From the NCBI GenBank assembly GCA_017398555.1, contig JAFQFV010000028.1, positions 1 to 64,000 on the forward strand: DNA of 64,000 nucleotides, written 5' to 3'. This document shows positions 24,941 to 32,394 of this stretch, piece after piece. Origin of the DNA: Alistipes sp. (lineage in GTDB: Bacteria; Bacteroidota; Bacteroidia; Bacteroidales; Rikenellaceae). The position numbers and the translations under genes were made by a program. Position 1 is the stretch's first letter, and every line of letters starts with the position of its first letter. Below the pieces are notes generated by a model. It saw only the letters and a program-made list of their open reading frames with translations. It was not told where the DNA came from and did not search any database.

Positions 24941-26305
24941 ATGAAAACTATTATGGAACCGGCACGCGAGCTTAAGGTGCGTGCAGAAGTAGATGTACTC
25001 GTTGTTGGTGGAGGCCCTGCCGGCATGATGGCGGCTGAGGCTGCGGCAAGAGACAAGAATTTGAAGGTTATGCTCATTGAGCAGCGTGGCTACATGGGAG
25101 GAAACCTAACTATCGGACTGCCTATCCTCTCTTTCCTCGGCCCTAAGGGTAATCAGGTTGTTAAGGGTGCTGCGCAGAAGTTTATCGACCGTATGGCAGC
25201 AAAGGGTGCGTCAAGCGAGCATTGGCCATGCAAGAACCACATGTCATTCACAATTATCGACCCTGACCAGGTTAAGACCGTGGCTTGGGAGATTATGGAT
25301 GATGCCGGTGTAGAGGTGCTCCTCTATGTCTTTGTTGCTGACACTATTGTCGAGAATGGCAAGGTTAAGGGCGTTGTTATCGAGAGCAAGGCGGGTCGTG
25401 AGGTTATCCTGGCAAAGACCGTTATCGACTGTACAGGTGATGGCGATGTTGCCTTCCGTGCAGGTGTAGAGTGCAATAAGGGCGATGAGAATGGCGGTAT
25501 GCAGCCACCAACCCTTATGTTCCTTATGCGCGGTGTGGAGGTGCAGAAGCTCCGTGATGCTATCTGCAACGAGCCTGAGAAGTACGATATGGACGTTATG
25601 CCTACATCGCAGTTCCGCAAGGAGAAGTTTATCACCGTAGGTCTGCGTGGCAGAATCCTTGAGGCGCAGCAGAAGGGTTACAAGGTGCCTGTATCTCGCA
25701 CAATCCTCATTACAGGTCTTGGTGCGGATGAGATTTGGGTGAATATGACCCGTGTATCGGGCGTAGATTCTACCGACCCTGTAAGCTACACAAAGGGCGA
25801 GCACGATGCACGACAGCAGATGTACGAGGTTATTGCATATCTCCGTGACTTTGTTCCGGGCTTTGAGAGTGCTTGGCTTGAGCGTAGTGCAGCCTTTATG
25901 GGTATTCGTGAGAGCCGCGTAATTGTGGGTAAGTATGTTATGACAGCACAGGATATCCTTGAGCAGAAGCAGTTTGAGGATGTTATTGCCGTTGCCGGCT
26001 ACCCTGTAGATATTCACCACGCAAAGGGTGGTGACTGTACTATGCTCTTCTGCGAGGATGCATATCCTATTCCTTACGGTGTGCTTGTTCCTGAGAAGAT
26101 TGAGGGTCTGCTTGTTGCGGGTCGTTGCTCGGCTATGGACCATGAGGCTATGGCTGCAACCCGTGTAATGAGTACATGTATGGCTCTTGGTGAGGCGGCA
26201 GGTAATGCTGCACGTATTGCTATTGCTGACGGTGTTGAGGTTAGCGCAGTAGATGTAACAAAAGTTCAACAGGCTCTGCTTGAGAATGGAGCATTTTTAG
26301 GATAA
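24941..26305 (+). CDS. FAD-dependent oxidoreductase (FAD_oxidored family), copy 1
   Basis: A 454-residue cytosolic flavoprotein of the PF12831 type, with no signal peptide. The dinucleotide-binding motif is VLVVGGGPAGMMAAEAAA (residues 19-36), followed by the acidic end of strand two (MLIEQRG) and GGNLT. A second FAD contact is TVIDCTGDGDVAFRAG (about residues 162-177), and a C-terminal GLLVAGRCSAMDHEAMAATR closes the FAD site. Members of this family act in poorly characterised carbohydrate or polyol oxidations, and I cannot name the substrate. It follows araB by 20 bp, so a linked role in sugar metabolism is plausible. Confidence 0.8.
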   Translation: MKTIMEPARELKVRAEVDVLVVGGGPAGMMAAEAAARDKNLKVMLIEQRGYMGGNLTIGLPILSFLGPKGNQVVKGAAQKFIDRMAAKGASSEHWPCKNHMSFTIIDPDQVKTVAWEIMDDAGVEVLLYVFVADTIVENGKVKGVVIESKAGREVILAKTVIDCTGDGDVAFRAGVECNKGDENGGMQPPTLMFLMRGVEVQKLRDAICNEPEKYDMDVMPTSQFRKEKFITVGLRGRILEAQQKGYKVPVSRTILITGLGADEIWVNMTRVSGVDSTDPVSYTKGEHDARQQMYEVIAYLRDFVPGFESAWLERSAAFMGIRESRVIVGKYVMTAQDILEQKQFEDVIAVAGYPVDIHHAKGGDCTMLFCEDAYPIPYGVLVPEKIEGLLVAGRCSAMDHEAMAATRVMSTCMALGEAAGNAARIAIADGVEVSAVDVTKVQQALLENGAFLG

Positions 26306-26309
26306 GATT

Positions 26310-27674
26310 ATGAAGAGATATTTTGAGCCGGCACGCGAGGTAAAAGTTCGTGCTGAAGTAGATATACTCGTTGTAGGTGGTGGCCCTGCCGGCATTATGG
26401 CTGCTGAGGCGGCTGCAAAGGGTGGCAAGGCAAAGGTTATGCTACTTGAGCAGCGCGGATTTTTGGGCGGAAACCTCACTCTTGGTCTGCCAATCCTCTC
26501 GATGCTCGACAAGGATGGCAACCAGATTATCAAGGGTGCTACAGGTAAGTTTGTAGAGCGTCTGCAACAGCGCGGAATGGCTACAGGTCACAAGCGTTGC
26601 AAACTCCATATCTCACTTACAATGGTCGATCCGGAGGCTGTAAAGACCCTCTGCTGGGAGATTATGGATGAGAATGGCGTTGAGGTGCTGATGTACATCA
26701 ATGTTGTCGATACGCTTGTTGAGAATGGCAAGGTTGTAGGCGTAATTATCGAGAGCAAGGCGGGTCGTGAGGCTATTTTGGCAAAGACAGTTATCGACTG
26801 CTCAGGCGATGGCGATGTTGCCTTCCGCGCAGGTGTTGAGTGCAATAAGGGTGACGAGAAGGGCCGTATGCAGCCACCGACACTTATGTTCTCTATGCGC
26901 GGCGTGAATATCGACCAGGTGCGCGACAATGTTGTAAACCACTCGGACAAGTATGGTATGGATATTATGCCACCAGAGCAGTTCCGCACAGGCAACTTTA
27001 CAATGGTGGGCTACCGTGACCAGCTTAGCGATGCTATCTCGCGCGGTTTTAATATCACCGTTGCCCGCACAATCTTTATGACAGGTCTTAAGGATGACGA
27101 GCTGTGGGTAAATATGACCCGTGTATCGGGTGGTGATGCTACTGACCCTGCAAGCTATACAGCCGTTGAGCATGAGTGCCGCCGTCAGATGTACGACGTG
27201 GCTCGCTACCTTATTGAGTATATCCCAGGCTTTGAGAATGCGTGGATTGAGACCGTACCTCCATTTACAGGTATCCGCGAGACACGTGTTATTGTCGGCA
27301 AGTACGTTATGACCTCTGACGACCTTCTTGAGGCTCGACAGTTTGACGACGCTATTGCTGTTGCCAGCTACCCTATCGACCTGCATCACGAGGAGGGTGG
27401 CGACTGCACCCTTATCTACGGTAAGGGGTCATACGACATCCCATATCGCACACTTGTTCCACAGACTATTGAGGGTCTGTTAGTTGCCGGTCGCTGCTCA
27501 TCTATGGACCACGGGGCTATGGCCGCTACACGCGTAATGTCAACCGTTATGGCTATGGGCGAGGCGGCAGGAACAGCAGCACGCATTGCCCTTGAGTGCG
27601 GTGTAGAGCCATCACAGGTTGATGTTAAGCTCGTTCAGCAGGCTCTACTTGAGAATGGCGGTTACTTGCGTTAG
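26310..27674 (+). CDS. FAD-dependent oxidoreductase (FAD_oxidored family), copy 2
   Basis: A 454-residue paralogue of the preceding gene. FAD motif ILVVGGGPAGIMAAEAAA, then GGNLTLGLPILSM, TVIDCSGDGDVAFRAG, and GLLVAGRCSSMDHGAMAATR. Differences are concentrated near residues 85-100 (LQQRGMATGHKRCKLHIS against MAAKGASSEHWPCKNHMS) and in the region before GIRETRV. These parts lie outside the FAD core and may form the substrate side. All FAD motifs are intact, so the copy is likely active. It sits 4 bp after copy 1 and 3 bp before the EEP-family gene. Confidence 0.8.
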   Translation: MKRYFEPAREVKVRAEVDILVVGGGPAGIMAAEAAAKGGKAKVMLLEQRGFLGGNLTLGLPILSMLDKDGNQIIKGATGKFVERLQQRGMATGHKRCKLHISLTMVDPEAVKTLCWEIMDENGVEVLMYINVVDTLVENGKVVGVIIESKAGREAILAKTVIDCSGDGDVAFRAGVECNKGDEKGRMQPPTLMFSMRGVNIDQVRDNVVNHSDKYGMDIMPPEQFRTGNFTMVGYRDQLSDAISRGFNITVARTIFMTGLKDDELWVNMTRVSGGDATDPASYTAVEHECRRQMYDVARYLIEYIPGFENAWIETVPPFTGIRETRVIVGKYVMTSDDLLEARQFDDAIAVASYPIDLHHEEGGDCTLIYGKGSYDIPYRTLVPQTIEGLLVAGRCSSMDHGAMAATRVMSTVMAMGEAAGTAARIALECGVEPSQVDVKLVQQALLENGGYLR

Positions 27675-27677
27675 GAT

Positions 27678-28553
27678 ATGAAAAAGATTCTATTACTAAT
27701 CCTTACACTCATTACATTCGGTGCTACGGAGGCGAAAAATCCCCCTGTGCACCGAGTGATGAGTGCCAATATCCGCATTACAGGCCTTGAGGCAGATAAT
27801 GTGGCAAATCGCCATTGGGATGACCGCAAGGAGTATATGGTCGATGTTATCCGCAGCTATAAACCTGACGTGGTGATGATGCAGGAGGTTATCTACGACT
27901 CCTACAACTACTGCAAAAAGGAGCTGAAGGGCTACTTCGCCTTCGGTTTTGAGGGGCCTGAGATGGATCCATATACCGAGGGTTACCACTTTATCGGCAA
28001 GAATGTCATTTTCTTCAGCAAGAAGCGCTATGAGCTTATCGCTTCGGGCTGTTATTGGCTCTCGGAGGAGCCGACTATTGCAGGCAGTATCAGTTGGCAG
28101 ACCAACCGCGCCCGCCATGCAAATTGGGTGCGAGTGCTCGACCGCAAGACCGGCAAGCAGATGCGTTTTATAGATGTTCATCTCGACCACAAGTCACCAC
28201 TTGCCAAGGTCAATCAGGCGAAGCTTATCGTACAAGAGGCTGCGCAGTATCAGCAGCCCTTCCCGCAAATTCTCTGCGGAGATTTCAACTCAGGCAAAAC
28301 CGAGGAGCAGGTTCTCCACTTTACCGAGAATGGTTGGACAGATTGGTACGATGTTCTGCATAATGGCGTAGAGTTTGGCCGTACAGCACACGGTTTTATG
28401 GGTGAAAATCATCCGAGAAAGGGTCGCCGTATAGACTATATTCTCACAAAGGGTGGAGCGAAAGCACTTAGTTGTGAGGTAATTACAGACCATCGCGGCG
28501 AGCTATATCCGTCTGATCACTACTTTATGCTTGCTGAGATTGTTGTTGAATAA
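27678..28553 (+). CDS. Secreted endonuclease/exonuclease/phosphatase-family protein
   Basis: A 291-residue EEP-fold hydrolase with an N-terminal signal peptide (MKKILLLILTLITFGATEA). The family motifs appear in order: MSANIRI, VVMMQEV (metal-binding Glu), DVHLDHK, CGDFNSG, RRIDYIL, and SDHYFML with the catalytic Asp-His pair. This fold includes DNase I, sphingomyelinases and inositol-phosphate phosphatases. Export and the company of other secreted phosphoesterases favour a phosphomono- or diesterase on extracellular material, but a nuclease cannot be excluded. Its TAA overlaps the next ATG (TAATG). Confidence 0.82.
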   Translation: MKKILLLILTLITFGATEAKNPPVHRVMSANIRITGLEADNVANRHWDDRKEYMVDVIRSYKPDVVMMQEVIYDSYNYCKKELKGYFAFGFEGPEMDPYTEGYHFIGKNVIFFSKKRYELIASGCYWLSEEPTIAGSISWQTNRARHANWVRVLDRKTGKQMRFIDVHLDHKSPLAKVNQAKLIVQEAAQYQQPFPQILCGDFNSGKTEEQVLHFTENGWTDWYDVLHNGVEFGRTAHGFMGENHPRKGRRIDYILTKGGAKALSCEVITDHRGELYPSDHYFMLAEIVVE

Positions 28554-30994
28554 TGGCACGTAAAATAGTCATATCTCTCTGCTTGCTGTTGCTCTACACA
28601 GGGGTAACAGCACAGCAGATTGATGACTATCGCTACTTCAAACTCTTCGAGCCCGAAGATGTCGATATCCCTCTTATCGAGGATGAGGAGGTTATTACCT
28701 CTCCTCAACCAAACCTGCTGTGGTACCGTTCTCTATTCGATAACGCACCTATTGTTATAAACAATCGTCATGGTGTAGGTTATTATGAGCGAAAAGAGCT
28801 TCTTAACGGTATCGCACTCCCAAAGATAGGTCAGAGCCGCCTCTCAAGGCTCTCTTTTCTCCAGACCGAGCCTCTTGCCACAGAGGATAGCCACTACACA
28901 TTGGACACTCTATCCCGCGAGCAGAGCGCTGTGGGAATAAACTTCACAACTCGCAACTATTTAGGTGGTGTTTCTGCTACAACATCACACAGACTATCCC
29001 CAAGGTGGTCACTTGTAGCCGATGCCTACTTCCATAGCGGCAGGGATTTGCACGTAGATGGAGTATTTACCTCCGAGGCATCCATTGCACTATCTGCACT
29101 TGGGAAAATCGACTCTACGAGCAACATATCGCTCGCCCTACTCTTTACCCCATCAATGCGTGCAGGGCGTAAAGCTGCCGTGGCCGAAACCTTTGACCTT
29201 ACAGGTAACAAGTTCTACAACCCCTCGTGGGGCTATCAAGATGGCAAGGTGCGCAGTGCCAATATCTCTCGCAAATATCTGCCCACAGCCGTTGCCTCAT
29301 ACAGCCGTCAGTTGAGTGACAAGAACTCTCTATTGGTCAGCCTCGGCATAACCACAGGCGAACGCTCCCAAAGTGGTATAGATTGGCTCAATGCCTCCAC
29401 ACCACTGCCCGATAACTACAGAAAACTACCGAGCTACTTCTACGATGAGCAGGTAAATACCGCTGTTGCTGCTGCTTGGGCTGCCTGTGACAGCCGATAT
29501 ACGCAGATTAACTTCGATGAACTGTATCGTCGCAATGCACTGCAAGATGAGGCTATCTATCTTATGAGCGAGCGGGTGAGCAAAGTGACCGATTTGCAGC
29601 TTTGTGCCGCGATGACAACGCAGCTCAACGACAAGAGCCGAGTGCACTATGGCGCAAGACTGACATATTTGCGCCACCGTAACTTCAAGCGCGCATCTGA
29701 CCTGCTTGGCGGTGGTGAGTTTAGAGATATTGACTACTTCTTGGTCGATGATGACACCTTCTCCAATATGCTCCAGAACGATTTGGAGAACCCCGACAGG
29801 AAGATTGGCACCTCTGACCGTTATGGATATCACTATGCAATAAATAGCCTCCACGCATCACTCTTCGCCGCCTTTGACTACAACCTTGAGCAGGTAGAGC
29901 TACACGCAACAGCTGAGGTTGGTGCACAACAGATATCCAGAAGGGGATACTTCCGTAAGGAGCTCTTTGCCGACAACTCACTCGGTCGCTCAAGGCGTCT
30001 AAACTTCACACCGTGGAGATTCAGCGCTGCAGCAAGGTGGAATATTGCCACAGCACACTCTATTTATGGCGACCTACGCGCCGAGGCGGTAGCTGCCGAT
30101 GGGGAGGATATGTTTCTACAGACGCAGTACAACAATCGAATTATCGAGGCACCACAGCTTGCAAATATCTACTCGGCAAACGTTGGATATCGACTGCACA
30201 ACCATAAACTTGCAGTCGATGCATCCCTATTCTTGCGCTACAACAGCAACCAGACCACCGTCTCGCACCTCTATTACGATGCGGCGGCAGAGTTTGCCGA
30301 TGTCGTTACAAGCGGAATAAACACCCTCTGCTACGGTCTTGAGGCTGAGGCGCACTACAACTTCGCAAAGCATTGGACAGCAGCCGCAGCTATCTCTGTG
30401 GGTCGCTATAGATACGCTGGCGTTCCAAATATCAAGGTCTATGCCGACAACGACAACCGTCTGCTTGCCGATGATAATATCGATACTGCCGATGGTCTGC
30501 ACTTGGGTCAGACTCCGCAAATATCGACCTACGGGCAGATTAGCTACCACTCGCACGGCTGGAGAGCTACTGCCGAGGTGCAATATCACGCACTGCGATA
30601 TATCTCTCCATCGCTTATTCGTCGTAGCGAAACGATACTATCGCACACAGAGAGTGAGCAGATTAGAGCAGAGTTTATCTCTCAAGAGCGACTTAATGAC
30701 GCCTTTACCGCAAATCTGACACTCTCAAAGAGCATCTATCTAAGTCGCTTTGACCGCCGCATCTACTCTACAGCTGTCGCTCCACGATTTATTGACCGAC
30801 ATCCATACGCCCGCATTACCATCTTCGCCGCTGTAAATAATCTGCTGGGCAGCAGCAACATATATCGCGGATATGAGAGCTCTCGCATCCGAAAACGCTA
30901 CCTTTGGGAGGATTTTACCGCAACCCCGATGCCGTCATACCTGCTCTACGCCTACCCACGTACGTATTATATAGGTATAAAGTTTATCTTCTAA
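28553..30994 (+). CDS. Outer-membrane beta-barrel protein, TonB-receptor-like, no plug
   Basis: An 813-residue protein with signal peptide MARKIVISLCLLLLYTGVTAQ. After about 60 residues it runs as alternating amphipathic strands typical of a large outer-membrane barrel and ends YYIGIKFIF, with the C-terminal aromatic expected of barrel proteins. I see no TonB box, plug domain or carboxypeptidase-like N-terminal domain, so it is not a standard SusC or siderophore receptor. PYARITIFAAVNNLLGSSN near the end matches a motif seen in TonB-receptor barrels. It is translationally coupled to the secreted EEP-family gene and ends the long plus-strand run. Role unknown. Confidence 0.6.
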   Translation: MARKIVISLCLLLLYTGVTAQQIDDYRYFKLFEPEDVDIPLIEDEEVITSPQPNLLWYRSLFDNAPIVINNRHGVGYYERKELLNGIALPKIGQSRLSRLSFLQTEPLATEDSHYTLDTLSREQSAVGINFTTRNYLGGVSATTSHRLSPRWSLVADAYFHSGRDLHVDGVFTSEASIALSALGKIDSTSNISLALLFTPSMRAGRKAAVAETFDLTGNKFYNPSWGYQDGKVRSANISRKYLPTAVASYSRQLSDKNSLLVSLGITTGERSQSGIDWLNASTPLPDNYRKLPSYFYDEQVNTAVAAAWAACDSRYTQINFDELYRRNALQDEAIYLMSERVSKVTDLQLCAAMTTQLNDKSRVHYGARLTYLRHRNFKRASDLLGGGEFRDIDYFLVDDDTFSNMLQNDLENPDRKIGTSDRYGYHYAINSLHASLFAAFDYNLEQVELHATAEVGAQQISRRGYFRKELFADNSLGRSRRLNFTPWRFSAAARWNIATAHSIYGDLRAEAVAADGEDMFLQTQYNNRIIEAPQLANIYSANVGYRLHNHKLAVDASLFLRYNSNQTTVSHLYYDAAAEFADVVTSGINTLCYGLEAEAHYNFAKHWTAAAAISVGRYRYAGVPNIKVYADNDNRLLADDNIDTADGLHLGQTPQISTYGQISYHSHGWRATAEVQYHALRYISPSLIRRSETILSHTESEQIRAEFISQERLNDAFTANLTLSKSIYLSRFDRRIYSTAVAPRFIDRHPYARITIFAAVNNLLGSSNIYRGYESSRIRKRYLWEDFTATPMPSYLLYAYPRTYYIGIKFIF

Positions 30995-30997
30995 TTT

Positions 30998-31029
30998 TTT
31001 GCTACTTAGAAAAATATTTCTTATCTTTG
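30998..31029 (+). promoter_or_regulatory. Bacteroidetes-type promoter for xerC-like gene
   Basis: TTTG at 30998-31001 and TATCTTTG at 31022-31029 are separated by 20 bp, an excellent match to the -33/-7 consensus. Transcription would start near 31035, about 42 nt upstream of the recombinase ATG. Confidence 0.75.
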
Positions 31030-31076
31030 TTCAAGGTGCAGGATGCCACCTGACCACGCCATAGAGTCAAAAGCCT

Positions 31077-31973
31077 ATGATTGACCGTTTTATCGCACAT
31101 ATCGAGTCTGAGAAGCGTTATTCTGGGCTTACCGTGCGCAACTACCGACGAGATATCGAGGCCTTTGCCGAGTGGTTCAAGTGCAGGGTGGCAACAGATA
31201 GTTTTGACGCATCAAAGGTGGAGCAGGAGGATATCCGCGACTGGATAATCTACCGCCTTGATACCGCAAAACTTAAGCCCCAATCGATGAATAGGGAGCT
31301 CTCGTCACTTAAGAGTTTCTTCCGTTACCTTCGCAAGATGAAGGTCGTAGAGGAGGACCCGTTCAAGCGTATCGGTTCTTTGAAAACAGAAAAACCACTA
31401 CCTCAATACGTTACCGAGAGCCGTACAAAACCGTTACTGCTAAATCTGCGTGAACTTAGTCGAAGTCCAGTGCTAAAAGAGCAGAGAGATGGGCTGATTA
31501 TCTCGCTTCTCTACGGTTGCGGCATACGACTTGCGGAGTTACTATCTATCCGACTGTGCGACATTACTAACGGAGCTGTAAAGATTCACGGAAAGGGAGA
31601 TAAAGAGCGACTTGTTCCGCTTGTAAAGGAGCTGGAAGAGCGCATTGAGGTATATATTGATACTTGTCGTACAAACGGTATCGAGTTGCAGGGTGAGGAT
31701 AGGCTTATTGTTGGCAGCACGGGCAAACCCCTCTCACGAAGTACAGTACAGAGGGTTGTTGCCGAGTATATGGCTCAGGCAAATGTTCAGGGGCGTAAGT
31801 CGCCACACGTACTGCGTCACACCTTCGCAACACATCTGCTGGGCAGGGGCGCCGATATGCGCGAGATACAGGAGCTGATGGGTCATAGTTCGCTCAAGAC
31901 TACGCAGCAATATACCCACAACTCTATCAGCCAGCTGCAAGATATATACGACAAGGCACATCCACACAAGTAG
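31077..31973 (+). CDS. xerC: Tyrosine recombinase, XerC/XerD type
   Basis: A 298-residue tyrosine recombinase of the length of the dif-site chromosome-dimer resolvases. The N-terminal core-binding domain starts IDRFIAHIESEKRYSGLTVRNY. Catalytic residues: Arg in YGCGIRLAELL, Lys in IHGKGDKERLVPL, HxxR in HVLRHTFATHLLGRGADM, the second His in MGHSSL, and the nucleophile Tyr in TTQQYTH. It is followed by hpf, a pairing commonly conserved in Bacteroidetes, which supports a housekeeping Xer role over a mobile-element integrase. Whether it is XerC or XerD cannot be settled here. A 7-bp hairpin (31961-31967 with 31974-31980) has the stop codon in its loop. Confidence 0.85.
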   Translation: MIDRFIAHIESEKRYSGLTVRNYRRDIEAFAEWFKCRVATDSFDASKVEQEDIRDWIIYRLDTAKLKPQSMNRELSSLKSFFRYLRKMKVVEEDPFKRIGSLKTEKPLPQYVTESRTKPLLLNLRELSRSPVLKEQRDGLIISLLYGCGIRLAELLSIRLCDITNGAVKIHGKGDKERLVPLVKELEERIEVYIDTCRTNGIELQGEDRLIVGSTGKPLSRSTVQRVVAEYMAQANVQGRKSPHVLRHTFATHLLGRGADMREIQELMGHSSLKTTQQYTHNSISQLQDIYDKAHPHK

Positions 31974-31995
31974 GTGTGGATAGAGGAGGAATATC

Positions 31996-32023
31996 GGGGT
32001 AAATTCGTAACGAAGCGAACCCC
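31996..32023 (+). promoter_or_regulatory. Structured leader hairpin before hpf
   Basis: GGGGT (31996-32000) pairs with ACCCC (32019-32023), and inside it TTCG (32004-32007) pairs with CGAA (32011-32014) around loop TAA. The result is one hairpin with an internal loop, ending 22 nt before the hpf start codon. No promoter is evident between xerC and hpf, so it lies in the intercistronic RNA. Confidence 0.45.
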
Positions 32024-32045
32024 CTTAACCATAAAACTTTGAGTT

Positions 32046-32333
32046 ATGGATATTAAGATTCAATCGTTGAAATTCGATGCAAGCAAGCAGCTTATCGAGT
32101 TTATTGAGAAAAAGATGTCGCGTTTAGAGCGCTTTGCCGAGAATCCAACCGGCGTAGATGTTGTTCTGCGACTCGAAAAAGATGATGAGAAGGGAAACAA
32201 AGTTGCACTTGTAACACTCCATGTTGCAGGCGGAGATATACTTACAGAGCAGCGCGCTCGCACATTCGAAGAGGCTATAGATAATGCTCTGGATGTTGTA
32301 AAACGCCAAATTGAAAAACGTAAAGACAAGTAG
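32046..32333 (+). CDS. hpf: Ribosome hibernation promoting factor, short form
   Basis: A 95-residue HPF/RaiA (S30AE) protein. MDIKIQSLKFDASKQLIEFIEKK gives the first strand and helix, and RTFEEAIDNALDVVKRQIEKRKDK the basic C-terminal helix. It binds the small subunit and stabilises inactive ribosomes in stationary phase. The length fits the short form without the dimerisation domain. It follows xerC by 72 bp and is closed by the terminator at 32336-32374. Confidence 0.92.
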   Translation: MDIKIQSLKFDASKQLIEFIEKKMSRLERFAENPTGVDVVLRLEKDDEKGNKVALVTLHVAGGDILTEQRARTFEEAIDNALDVVKRQIEKRKDK

Positions 32334-32335
32334 TT

Positions 32336-32374
32336 AAAAAGAGGGTGTCCAAGATTTTGGACACCCTCTTTTTT
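32336..32374. terminator. Strong bidirectional intrinsic terminator
   Basis: GAGGGTGTCCAA (32341-32352) and TTGGACACCCTC (32357-32368) form a perfect 12-bp stem with a 4-nt loop. A run of A precedes it and six T follow, so it works on both strands. It separates hpf on the plus strand from the convergent lipoprotein gene ending at 32395. Confidence 0.9.
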
Positions 32375-32394
32375 ATGTGCTGTAGTGTAAAGGA

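Larger units (their letters stand above)
24941..27674 (+). repeat. Tandem pair of paralogous FAD-dependent oxidoreductases
   Basis: Two genes of equal length (454 codons each), 4 bp apart, are alike from the first residues (EPARELKVRAEVDVLVVGG against EPAREVKVRAEVDILVVGG) to the last (QQALLENGAFLG against QQALLENGGYLR). Long stretches are nearly the same at DNA level, for example around 25380-25490 and 26750-26860, pointing to fairly recent duplication. A more distant homologue is at 48589-49899. Confidence 0.9.

Noticed and set aside
28553..30994. Standard TonB-dependent receptor
   Set aside because: No plug domain, TonB box or carboxypeptidase-like domain is visible; only the barrel-like part and a receptor-like C-terminal motif are present.
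3758..30994. Recent horizontal acquisition of the esterase and phosphoesterase arrays
   Set aside because: Base composition and codon choice look like those of the flanking housekeeping genes (leuS, prfA, RSH), and there are no boundary repeats or integration genes. In-place duplication explains the arrays better.
31077..31973. Tyrosine recombinase as an integrase of a mobile element
   Set aside because: No attachment-site repeats, excision genes or other mobile-element genes are nearby. Length and the hpf neighbour fit a housekeeping Xer protein.
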